From: DATBMY01 sp036554605
GTDB lineage: Bacteria > Acidobacteriota > Blastocatellia > UBA7656
Assembly: GCA_036554605.1 (NCBI GenBank)
Contig: DATBMY010000558.1
Location: 1 to 10,022 of the forward strand
Reading direction: 5' to 3'
DNA length: 10,022 nt
The notes below the pieces were generated by a model. The model had not been told where the DNA came from. It did not search any database and worked only from the letters and a program-made list of their open reading frames with translations. This document shows positions 1-5,782 of the stretch, in pieces (positions within the stretch are counted from its first letter, which is position 1; every line of letters starts with the position of its first letter). Position numbers and translations under genes: made by a program.

Positions 1-147
1 CGTTGAAAAAAACCGCCGTAAAACGCGAGGGATGAGCTGTAAGTAGTGATAGATCATAGCTTAAATGGTTGAAACAAGTTTGAACAAAATGTGTGCAAAG
101 TGCTACAAGTCCGTAAATTTCAAAAGTTTGCACCATGAAACGGCCCC

Positions 148-168
148 TTTTCCACAGGCTTTTCCACA
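148..168 (+). promoter_or_regulatory. Two tandem DnaA-box-like sites
   Basis: TTTTCCACA occurs at 148-156 and again at 160-168, a 12-bp period. Both copies fit the relaxed DnaA-box consensus TTWTNCACA. A weaker inverted relative, TGTTGAAAA, follows at about 175-183, and TGTGCAAAG lies upstream at 92-100 with one mismatch on the other strand. Close, same-orientation boxes in AT-rich DNA are typical of bacterial oriC or of DnaA-controlled promoters. No dnaA, dnaN, gidA/mnmG or parA gene is visible in the window, so the origin reading remains a guess. Confidence 0.4.
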
Positions 169-228
169 GCGCACTGTTGAAAACTTTGCTACAAATAAAA
201 TAGCCCCTGAGAAGCGATGACCGAAGGG

Positions 229-254
229 TGCGGAGCCCGGTTTCAGGCTCCGCA
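229..254 (+). terminator. Perfect 9-bp hairpin, terminator or leader structure
   Basis: TGCGGAGCC (229-237) and GGCTCCGCA (246-254) are exact reverse complements around an 8-base loop. The stem is GC-rich, but no T-run follows on the plus strand, so it is not a classic intrinsic terminator. It could end transcription from a gene left of the window, or form a structure in the 5' leader of the zinc-ribbon gene that starts 32 bases downstream. Confidence 0.5.
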
Positions 255-286
255 TAGAGAATCATATGATGGAACGGAGTTAGAAA

Positions 287-952
287 ATGGCACTAATAAA
301 ATTCACCGCGAATCACCAGGATCTATCCACCGATCGTGGATATCAATTCAAGTTTTATTGCGACAAATGTGGCAATGGCCATATGAGTAATTTTCAGCCT
401 TCTGTAGCGGGGACTGCCGGAAGTCTACTGCGCGCGGCGGGCGACCTGTTCGGCGGCGTCTTGCGCAGCGCCGGCAACAGCAGTTACGAGGTACAGCGAG
501 CGGTCGGTGGTAAGGCGCACGACAGCGCATTTCAGAAGGCGGTCGAGGAGGCGAAGGACTACTTCAAGCAATGCACCCGGTGTGGTAAATGGGTTTGCCC
601 CGAAATATGCTGGAACGCAAAGGCGGGGCTATGCGAAGGGTGCGCGCCTGATTTCGAAGAGGAGTTCACCGCCAACCGGGCGCAGGCTATGAGCGACGCC
701 GCGCGCAATCAACTGCATGAGAAGGCGCGGGAGACCGATTACGTCGCTTCGGCCGATATGCAGGCAGGGGCGACTGCTCCAAGCGCGGCGCTCTCTTGCG
801 GGTCGTGCGGCGCGAAGACTTCGGGCAGCAAGTTCTGCCCCGAATGCGGAAAGCCGCTGCAGGTAAAGCTGACTTGCGGGGGGTGCGGATTTCAGCCCGA
901 AGGCTCGCCAAAATTCTGCCCTGAGTGCGGCGTGAAGATGCCGCTGCTTTAA
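287..952 (+). CDS. Multi-zinc-ribbon protein of unknown function
   Basis: The 221-residue protein carries eight CxxC-type cysteine positions or pairs. CDKCG is at 25-29 and CTRCG at 96-100, followed by C104, C108 and C116/C119. Two tandem C-terminal zinc ribbons follow: CGSCG (171-175) with CPECG (184-188), and CGGCG (197-201) with CPECG (211-215). The last two match the zinc_ribbon / double zinc ribbon type that binds one Zn per four cysteines. Residues 40-62 form a Gly/Ala/Leu-rich stretch that could be a helix or a membrane-associating segment, and 78-95 and 120-150 are charged and helical. No signal peptide is seen, so it is probably cytoplasmic. The start is supported by GGAG 7 bases upstream. 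The family is recognisable as a zinc-ribbon protein, but no reaction or partner can be assigned. The neighbour mqnA is separated by a strong inverted repeat and may be transcribed independently. Confidence 0.85.
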   Translation: MALIKFTANHQDLSTDRGYQFKFYCDKCGNGHMSNFQPSVAGTAGSLLRAAGDLFGGVLRSAGNSSYEVQRAVGGKAHDSAFQKAVEEAKDYFKQCTRCGKWVCPEICWNAKAGLCEGCAPDFEEEFTANRAQAMSDAARNQLHEKARETDYVASADMQAGATAPSAALSCGSCGAKTSGSKFCPECGKPLQVKLTCGGCGFQPEGSPKFCPECGVKMPLL

Positions 953-959
953 ACCGCCC

Positions 960-988
960 GTGTCACCCGTAATGAGTACGGGTGACAC
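960..988. terminator. Perfect 11-bp inverted repeat between two genes
   Basis: GTGTCACCCGT (960-970) is the exact reverse complement of ACGGGTGACAC (978-988), with the 7-base loop AATGAGT. It begins 8 bases after the zinc-ribbon stop codon. A T-run is absent, so this may be a factor-assisted terminator for the upstream gene, an mRNA 3' stabiliser, or an operator for mqnA. A second, 10-bp palindrome TCACCGGTGA (998-1007) follows immediately and repeats the GGTGAC word. It also supplies the GGTGA ribosome binding site of mqnA. Confidence 0.6.
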
Positions 989-1014
989 AAACTCTTATCA
1001 CCGGTGACCTAAAT

Positions 1015-1809
1015 ATGAAACCATACGTTGCGGCCTCCAGCTATCTTAACGCCGCGCCGCTTTGTTACAGCTTCATTCATGGCAGTCAAAAGCAGCTGTG
1101 CGAGTTCCTGTCGGACGAAGCGCCGTTTCGCTGCGCGGAGCTGCTTGCGGAAAAGAGGGCCGACGCGGGGCTCATTCCCGTTATTGAATACCAGAGAGTT
1201 CCCGGCCTGCGCGTTGCTCCGGGCGCGTGCGTAGCCTCGAAGTCTAAGGTCCACAGCGTGCTTCTGGTTTCAAGACTGCCGATAGAAGAAGTCCGCAGCG
1301 TCGCGCTCGATACATCGTCGAGGACTTCGGCAGCGCTGATACAGATCATTTTTCAGACGTTTTATAATCGACGGCCGCACTACACTCCATTCGCTCCGCG
1401 CATACAGGACATGCTTGAAACGAACGACGCGGCGTTAATAATCGGCGACCCTGCCATGATGATAGACCGCAGCGGTCTTCACGTTTACGACCTCGCGGAG
1501 GAATGGCGCAAGCAGACGGGGCTGCCGTTCGTCTTCGCTTTCTGGGCCGTGCGAAATGATTCTATATCCTGGCCGGGCGGCATCGATTTCGAACTGGCCA
1601 TGCGAGAAGGCTTAGAGAACGTCGAGCTGATTGCCGCCAATTATGCATCGCGAATGGGTCTGCCTCGCGAGGATCTGATCACTTATCTGACTGAGAACAT
1701 CAGCTATGATCTTGATGAGGAATGCCTGCGGGGATTGAAGCTCTATTTCGAAATGGCGAGTGAGCACCGCTTGATCGACCGCGCGAAGGAGATCATCTTC
1801 TGCGCTTAG
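1015..1809 (+). CDS. mqnA: Chorismate dehydratase MqnA (futalosine menaquinone pathway)
   Basis: MqnA converts chorismate to 3-[(1-carboxyvinyl)oxy]benzoate, the first step of the futalosine route to menaquinone, in the cytoplasm. The 264-residue product has the family hallmarks in order: the N-terminal SSYLNAAPLCYSF (8-20) lining the substrate cleft, the RADAGLIPVIEYQR segment near 48-61, VALDTSSRTS (about 98-107), DAALIIGDPA (about 143-152), and WRKQTGLPFVFAFW near 164-177. Length and domain plan fit the periplasmic-binding-protein-like MqnA/MqnD fold, and the motifs favour MqnA over MqnD. I chose ATG 1015 because GGTGA (1003-1007) sits 7 bases before it and homologues begin at MKP-like sequence. 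The in-frame GTG at 982 lies inside the inverted repeat and would add 11 unlikely residues. The other mqn genes are not in the window. Confidence 0.93.
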   Translation: MKPYVAASSYLNAAPLCYSFIHGSQKQLCEFLSDEAPFRCAELLAEKRADAGLIPVIEYQRVPGLRVAPGACVASKSKVHSVLLVSRLPIEEVRSVALDTSSRTSAALIQIIFQTFYNRRPHYTPFAPRIQDMLETNDAALIIGDPAMMIDRSGLHVYDLAEEWRKQTGLPFVFAFWAVRNDSISWPGGIDFELAMREGLENVELIAANYASRMGLPREDLITYLTENISYDLDEECLRGLKLYFEMASEHRLIDRAKEIIFCA

Positions 1810-1815
1810 GGACCG

Positions 1816-1887
1816 TTAGCCGCCAGCGATTGCCTGTAAGCCCGGAGCGCGATAAGGGGCTGATGATTGCGTTGAGCTGACGGCTAA
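1816..1887. terminator. Long imperfect stem downstream of mqnA
   Basis: TTAGCCGCCAGC (1816-1827) pairs with GCTGACGGCTAA (1876-1887) at 11 of 12 positions. The loop region is 48 bases and itself contains AGCCC/GGGCT. The element starts 6 bases after the mqnA stop codon, in the gap between convergent genes. It probably forms the 3' end structure of the mqnA transcript. The large loop also leaves room for a small structured RNA. No T-run follows. Confidence 0.4.
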
Positions 1888-1915
1888 ATCCCATCACAAC
1901 TTATTGAAGGGCTGG

Positions 1916-2119
1916 TCAGGCTGATTCGGTCCCCTGTGCCGCCTCGGCGTTCTCCTGACCTACATGCTCGTCAATCGTATGTGTCCCGAGAATGCGCCGT
2001 CCCTCCTCGCTGCGAGGGTCAATAGTCCTCAGGTGTTTGCGTCCCTGCATCTCCCATATAGCGGTCACTACGCCGTCTTTCTCTACCGCGTGGTATGTTA
2101 TCTCGGTATTCTCTTCCAT
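1916..2119 (-). CDS. Small hypothetical protein (67 aa)
   Basis: I do not recognise this family. The product is short, acidic and hydrophilic, with no membrane segment or signal peptide. Residues 6-33 (TYHAVEKDGVVTA... to GRKHLRTID) look like a small beta-hairpin core with a tryptophan at 22. The tail from about 51 is rich in Glu, Ala and Gln and probably disordered. What makes it credible is its ribosome binding site: the minus strand reads GGAGGAG shortly before the ATG, the strongest such site in the window. It converges on mqnA. The MITE-like element lies immediately upstream, so its promoter may lie in or next to that repeat. Confidence 0.6.
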   Translation of the reverse strand: MEENTEITYHAVEKDGVVTAIWEMQGRKHLRTIDPRSEEGRRILGTHTIDEHVGQENAEAAQGTESA

Positions 2120-2144
2120 CTATCTCCTCCTCGATTTTTCGATT

Positions 2145-2309
2145 TAGAGCGAATTTCATTTTGGTTTAGCTGTAGGGGCAAACCTTGTGGTTGCCCGGAT
2201 CGCCCGTAAGGGCGATGACATCATCGTGCTTCGCACGATTCGGGCAGGGACCGGGGTACCCGCTTGCGGGTCGGCCCCTACAGGGTAAACTCATTTGCAA
2301 ACCGCTCTA
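2145..2309. mobile_element. MITE/REP-like palindromic element with four internal hairpins
   Basis: The outer ends TAGAGCG (2145-2151) and CGCTCTA (2303-2309) are exact inverted copies. GTTTA (2164-2168) and TAAAC (2286-2290) pair next, then CTGTAGGGGC (2170-2179) with GCCCCTACAG (2274-2283), 10 of 10. The spacing between these paired blocks is nearly equal on both sides. Inside are an imperfect GGGCAAACC/GGTTGCCC hairpin (about 2176-2195), ATCGCCC-GTAA-GGGCGAT (2199-2216), ATCGTGC-TTC-GCACGAT (2223-2239) and ACCCGC-TT-GCGGGT (2258-2271). No coding capacity is seen. From memory, TGTAGGGGC-type palindromes recur as dispersed intergenic repeats in several phyla. Mobility by a transposase in trans is an inference. 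Confidence 0.65.
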
Positions 2310-2394
2310 GTACAGCCTTGAATTCTAATTGCGACAAATCGGCTCTGTCCAGCAACGATCAATCGGATGGGGCGGGATGAAATCGCAAACCGCT
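2297..2394 (+). repeat. Short direct repeat GCAAACCGCT, two copies
   Basis: GCAAACCGCT occurs at 2297-2306 (overlapping the right end of the MITE-like element) and at 2385-2394, 13 bases beyond the stop of the LTxxQ gene. A shortened inverted copy, AGCGGTTCTAG (3082-3092), lies just beyond that gene's other end. These may be decayed ends of related repeat elements. The match is short, so chance cannot be excluded. Confidence 0.35.
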
Positions 2395-2407
2395 ATAGGA
2401 AGAAAGT

Positions 2408-3058
2408 TCAGATGAGTGAGAACAGCAGGTCTAAGGCATCTTCTTCTTCGTCCGAAGTGGCAGGGACCGTATAGAGAGGCGCAAGGCTGCCCATCTCATT
2501 TTGCTCTTCCCGTTGATCGATCTGTTTTCGCCTCTCGCGGCGAATCTCGCGCTGAAGCTCCAGAAGGCGCAGGACCTGGTCTTGCGTCAGCACGCTGCGC
2601 TGCTGGGCCCGCACGTAGGCATCGACCCTGACCTTATTGGCCTGCGCGGCGGCAACCTCTTCTATCGCCTGTTTGACTCTCTCTTCGTCATACCTTTCGG
2701 CCCAGATCTCCCCTTCGAGTCGCTGCCGCGCCTGGCGCAGGCGTCGCCCGGCGGCAATTATTTCATCCTCGCGGTCGCGCCGTATCTCCTGCAGCCTGAA
2801 TCTCTGGTCGGGAGTCAGCCCGATTGTGCGCATAAGCCGCTGCTGCAGCTGTTGCCTCTTTATCCTATTGTTCTGGGCCTGCCGCCGATTATTAGGCTGG
2901 CCGAGCTGGGGGTCTATTACTCTCGGGTTCAACGGGCGGCGCTGACCTGGCAAGGGCCTGTTTGGATTGACTCGCCGCTGAGCCAGTGCATCAAGGCTGC
3001 CAATCACGACCAGCAAAGCCGAGATAATAACGATAAACCTGACACGAGCCCTTCTCAT
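2408..3058 (-). CDS. Exported LTxxQ-motif (Spy/CpxP-like) protein
   Basis: The 216-residue product starts with a clear signal peptide: RRARVRF, a hydrophobic core at 8-20, and a likely AxA-type cleavage near 24-27 (DALAQ). A basic, Pro/Asn/Gln-rich linker follows (28-60). The helical core carries two copies of the family motif, LTPDQ (81-85) and LTQDQ (157-161), with long charged helices between them. This matches the periplasmic LTxxQ/Spy-CpxP and heavy-metal-sensor type, whose members act as periplasmic chaperones or stress sensors. The C-terminal tail (185-216) is acidic and ends in hydrophobic residues. The ribosome binding site is weak (AGGT about 7 bases upstream). The gene stands alone, with no sigma factor, CpxRA or zraSR-type partner in the window, so the specific stress cannot be named. 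Confidence 0.75.
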   Translation of the reverse strand: MRRARVRFIVIISALLVVIGSLDALAQRRVNPNRPLPGQRRPLNPRVIDPQLGQPNNRRQAQNNRIKRQQLQQRLMRTIGLTPDQRFRLQEIRRDREDEIIAAGRRLRQARQRLEGEIWAERYDEERVKQAIEEVAAAQANKVRVDAYVRAQQRSVLTQDQVLRLLELQREIRRERRKQIDQREEQNEMGSLAPLYTVPATSDEEEDALDLLFSLI

Positions 3059-3526
3059 CTATAAACCTGTTAGCTCCCCAAAGCGGTTCTAGCCCTTTAG
3101 ACCCAACTTGAAGCCGGAAAGTCTGAATTATTCTACCAGGGAGCGATCTGGCAGGGAACTGCGGAAAAGAGACCCGAACAGCCGGCCCATCTAAGGGTTG
3201 CGACTCTGTAACCATTGATGCCGGTCGCCGCTTTTGGGGGGTTATTTAGACTTAGCCGCAAACTCGGAATACTCAATAAATCGATAGACAAGCAGGAGAT
3301 TTTCGTGTAGAAATGATGCGGCTACTTAGAACCGCGCAAGTTTCGGCTTCCTGATTCTATCTCTCGTAGCACCGGGTTTCCGGGTGACAACCGAGACAAT
3401 TAATCATGCGCGGCTCACTCAGCTCTCTCTCAAGTTAGGGCTCTGATTAAAGTCGAAAACACTGGCTGGAGTATAGAGACCCGTCGTGTCGGCTGCCTTT
3501 ATATTCCGTATAGCGAGGTAAATCTA
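3059..3526. other. 468-bp intergenic region between divergent genes
   Basis: No gene or RNA is recognisable here. The region must hold the promoters of the divergent LTxxQ gene (minus) and TonB-family gene (plus). It contains the inverted AGCGGTTCTAG word (3082-3092), a G-run (3234-3241), and near the right end an AT-rich TTTATATTCC stretch (3498-3507). The ribosome binding site GAGGT (3515-3519) lies 7 bases before ATG 3527. No convincing -35/-10 pair, riboswitch or terminator stands out. The length leaves room for an unrecognised small RNA. Confidence 0.5.
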
Positions 3527-4483
3527 ATGATGAAACTATGCCCCTTTATCATTCGTCGACCTCGGAGGTCTTTTTTTCTACTAACCACGCTGGCGGTACT
3601 CGCGATAGGGGGCGCTAATGCCTCGATCGCACAGAACAACCCGCGGGATGTTCGTGTGATGTATGGAGCTACGCAACCGCGAGTCATAACGCTCACACTC
3701 GGGCGAGATCAAATTGCGCTGGTGAAGACGGCGCCGGGCCTCGCGACAAGGATGACGTTCCCCGAGCAAATCAATGAAATCATCTGCGGCGACCTATACG
3801 ATCCGTCCAGCGGGAAGGGAAACTTCGTTGTCCAGCATAGCGGCAACGACCTTTTCATTAAGCCCATAGGTACTAGAGGCACGAGCAACCTGTTCGTCAA
3901 AACAGCCGTGAGCAATGAGTATATTTATAGCTTCGATCTGCAGATCGTCGACTTGAATCAAGCTCACCGGATCGTTAACGTGCTAAATGCCCAGAGAAGT
4001 GTCGCGGCAGTCAAAAGCAGGGAACCGCAGCCGCCCGCTCCCCCGCTTATCAAGAAGCTCGATTCAATCGGGTTTTCACCTGTCGCTCTGTTAAGCGCCA
4101 GCCTTCCCGCGCCCGTCAGCAGGGACTTGATACCCGCGCCGACTCCCCTCTCTTTAGAGTCTGCTCCTCGTAGAGTTGTCAGACGCGTTGTGCCAGACTA
4201 CCCCGAGCTGGCAAGACAGTTCGGCATGGAAGGAGAGGTAGGCGTGGAGGTCATCATTAACAAGGCCGGGAAGATCGTATCAGCGCGCGCCCTCTCAGGC
4301 CCGCAAGTCTTAAGGGATGCCGCGGTCACGGCAGCACGCAAGTGGCAATTCGATCCGGTGGTATCGGATAGAGCAGCCGAACGGCAGAGCGCTAAACTCA
4401 CGTTTAGATTTCATCGCTTCGAAACCAAGGCCGAAAGCGAGCTATATTCGCAAAGCTCAGGGAAATCGAATAAGCGACGTTAG
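3527..4483 (+). CDS. Exported VirB9/CagX-like plus TonB C-terminal fusion protein
   Basis: The 318-residue product has an N-terminal signal sequence: RRPRRS, hydrophobic core 16-29, and likely cleavage near 33-35 (SIAQ). Residues 51-141 read like the VirB9/CagX/TrbG N-terminal beta domain, with RMTFPEQINEIICGD (75-89), LFIKP (109-113), TSNLFVKT (119-126) and YSFDLQIV (134-141). A Pro-rich linker (165-215) leads to a TonB C-terminal domain (219-300). That domain shows YPELAR (225-230), MEGEVGVEVIINKAGKI (234-250), LSGPQVL (256-262) and AARKWQFDPV (269-278). TonB domains pass proton-motive energy to outer-membrane receptors, but many exported TonB-like proteins lack the N-terminal membrane anchor and have unknown roles, as seems true here. 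No exbB, exbD or receptor gene is adjacent. The TonB assignment is firm. The VirB9-like part rests on motif resemblance. Confidence 0.8.
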   Translation: MMKLCPFIIRRPRRSFFLLTTLAVLAIGGANASIAQNNPRDVRVMYGATQPRVITLTLGRDQIALVKTAPGLATRMTFPEQINEIICGDLYDPSSGKGNFVVQHSGNDLFIKPIGTRGTSNLFVKTAVSNEYIYSFDLQIVDLNQAHRIVNVLNAQRSVAAVKSREPQPPAPPLIKKLDSIGFSPVALLSASLPAPVSRDLIPAPTPLSLESAPRRVVRRVVPDYPELARQFGMEGEVGVEVIINKAGKIVSARALSGPQVLRDAAVTAARKWQFDPVVSDRAAERQSAKLTFRFHRFETKAESELYSQSSGKSNKRR

Positions 4484-4487
4484 CCTC

Positions 4488-4555
4488 GATATGTTCAGAG
4501 TTCAGCCGTCAAGCTGCTCGTCTAGCGGCTGCGTGCATGAACTCTGAACTATATC
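4488..4555. terminator. Strong bidirectional hairpin between convergent genes
   Basis: GTTCAGAGTTCA (4493-4504) and TGAACTCTGAAC (4538-4549) are perfect 12-bp inverted copies. With one bulged base (4550) the stem continues through GATAT/ATATC (4488-4492 and 4551-4555) to 17 pairs. The loop includes a further AGCCG/CGGCT (4504-4508 and 4526-4530). It fills nearly the whole gap between the TonB-family stop codon and the nadA stop codon, so it most likely ends transcription in both directions. There is no long T-run on either side. Confidence 0.7.
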
Positions 4556-4570
4556 CAGGCAATCGGTCGA

Positions 4571-5557
4571 TCAGTTATCGCGCGGGACAGCGAGCATCCG
4601 CTCGAGCGCTCGACGCGCGCCTTCCATCACGTCAGGCTCCACCGTCACTTCAAACTTATCCTCGATCAACGCCCGCCTCACATATTGAAGGTCATTCATC
4701 TTCATATATGGACAATGCAAACGGCAGCCGATGCACCCGTCAGCCATTATAAACTCGCGGTCGGGGTATTTCTTCTTCATCTGGTGAACAATCCCGCTTT
4801 CCGTAGCGACTATGAAGGTCTTCGCGTCCGGATACTTCGATACGCGGCCGAGCATCGCCGTCGTAGAGCAAACCTCGTCGGCAAGCGCAATTATGTCTTC
4901 GCGGCACTCCGGGTGCGCGATAACGACCGAGCCGGGAAATGCAGAGCGGACTTTGTTGACGTTCGCGCCGCGTAACACGTCGTGCGTGGGACAGGCGCCG
5001 TCGTAAACGACAATATCTTTCTCGGGCACCTGCTTCTTCACCCAGTTGCCAAGATTGCGATCCGGCGTGAAGAGTATCTTGTCCGTGTCGAGGCTTCGTA
5101 TGACCGAAACCGCGTTTGCTGACGTGCAGCAAATATCGCTCATGGCTTTGACTTCGGCGGTCGAGTTAACATAGGTGACCACGGCGTAGCCGGGATAGCG
5201 CGCCTTCCACTCGTCGAGACTTTCCGGCGTGATCGAATCGGCAAGCGAGCATCCCGCCGCGAGGTTTGGCAGCAGGACTTTCTTTTCAGGGTTCAGGATC
5301 TTTGCCGACTCCGCCATGAAATGCACGCCGCAAAATACTATTAATTCAGCATCGGTTTTTTGCGCCTCAAGCGCGAGGCCAAGGCTGTCGCCGGTGAAAT
5401 CCGCCACATCCTGAACATCAGCGACCTGGTAATTATGAGCGAGTATTACGGCGTTGCGGCGGCGCGCAAGCTCGCGTATCTCCTCCATAAGAAGCGCGCG
5501 CTCGGCACCAGCCGCAGCCGCGTTTGCTTGAATCGTACTTATAGTTTGAGTGCTCAT
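4571..5557 (-). CDS. nadA: Quinolinate synthase NadA
   Basis: NadA condenses iminoaspartate with dihydroxyacetone phosphate to make quinolinate, the precursor of NAD, using an oxygen-sensitive [4Fe-4S] cluster in the cytoplasm. The 328-residue product keeps the family residues. HNYQ (41-44) gives the His and Tyr of the active site, FCGVHFMAE is at 75-83, TYVNS at 128-132, TSAN at 145-148 and HPE at 215-217. By alignment with known NadA proteins from memory, the cluster ligands should be C103 (GCSLADS), C189 (GACPTHD) and C282 (HCPYMKMN). C275 and C278 create a CxxCxxxC array near the last ligand. AAGGG lies 9 bases upstream of the ATG, inside the preceding RHH gene, whose TGA shares its A with this ATG. 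Translation is therefore probably coupled. nadB and nadC are not in the window. Confidence 0.96.
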   Translation of the reverse strand: MSTQTISTIQANAAAAGAERALLMEEIRELARRRNAVILAHNYQVADVQDVADFTGDSLGLALEAQKTDAELIVFCGVHFMAESAKILNPEKKVLLPNLAAGCSLADSITPESLDEWKARYPGYAVVTYVNSTAEVKAMSDICCTSANAVSVIRSLDTDKILFTPDRNLGNWVKKQVPEKDIVVYDGACPTHDVLRGANVNKVRSAFPGSVVIAHPECREDIIALADEVCSTTAMLGRVSKYPDAKTFIVATESGIVHQMKKKYPDREFIMADGCIGCRLHCPYMKMNDLQYVRRALIEDKFEVTVEPDVMEGARRALERMLAVPRDN

Positions 5558-5760
5558 CAGTTTCTACCCTTTCCTTCGACTTTGGCCCCGGGGTCCGGTT
5601 TGATCTCGGCGTTGCCGGCGGGGAAGACCCTCCAAAACTCCTTGCGAACGAGACTGGCGATCATGGCGCTCTTGTTGAGCCCGTGATAATTCGCGATGGC
5701 CTCAAGCATGCTGAGATCCCTCTCGGTCGCTGAAAAAGTCTTTATCTTCGTCCTCTGCAT
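5557..5760 (-). CDS. Ribbon-helix-helix (CopG/Arc-like) DNA-binding protein
   Basis: The 67-residue product shows the RHH plan: a short N-terminal strand (KIKTFSA, 5-11), helix A (about 12-25, ERDLSMLEAIANYH), a turn with G27, and helix B (about 29-43, NKSAMIASLVRKEFW). A Pro/Lys/Glu tail (47-67) is probably disordered. RHH proteins bind DNA as dimers through paired strands and are usually local repressors or antitoxins. No toxin gene is adjacent. Instead the stop codon overlaps the nadA start by one base, so the two proteins are made from one mRNA. GAGG (5770-5773) lies 9 bases before the ATG. Tandem AT-rich repeats just upstream are a natural operator. A role in controlling NAD synthesis is inferred from context. 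The fold assignment is by motif only. Confidence 0.75.
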   Translation of the reverse strand: MQRTKIKTFSATERDLSMLEAIANYHGLNKSAMIASLVRKEFWRVFPAGNAEIKPDPGAKVEGKGRN

Positions 5761-5782
5761 CTATATCTGCCTCACGATTTTG

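Larger units (their letters stand above)
1..286. other. AT-rich non-coding region with DnaA-box-like sites
   Basis: I see no gene in this stretch, which is more AT-rich than the coding DNA to its right. It contains two copies of TTTTCCACA in tandem (148-156 and 160-168), an inverted pair GTGCAAA/TTTGCAC (93-99 and 127-133), several GTTGAAA or GTTTGAA words, and a hairpin at 229-254. The end of the region carries the ribosome binding site of the zinc-ribbon gene (GGAG at 276-279, 7 bases before ATG 287). It may be the promoter and leader of that gene, the far end of an upstream gene's 3' region, or part of a replication origin. The sequence alone does not decide between these. Confidence 0.5.

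Noticed and set aside
982..1014. GTG start for mqnA
   Set aside because: It lies inside the inverted repeat without a ribosome binding site, and MqnA proteins begin at the MKPYVAASSYLN-type sequence.
2501..3064. Long plus-strand reading frame antisense to the LTxxQ gene
   Set aside because: The minus-strand product has a signal peptide and two LTxxQ motifs. The plus-strand translation has no recognisable features and is a composition-driven shadow.
2991..3215. Minus-strand reading frame overlapping the start of the LTxxQ gene
   Set aside because: It lacks a ribosome binding site and any domain, and it overlaps a better gene in another frame.
3061..3215. Possible tRNA-like sequence
   Set aside because: A GGTTCTAG word suggested a T-arm, but no acceptor stem, anticodon arm or GTTCGA loop could be built.
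5557..5760. Antitoxin of a toxin-antitoxin pair
   Set aside because: The RHH fold would fit, but the overlapping downstream gene is nadA and no small toxin gene flanks it.
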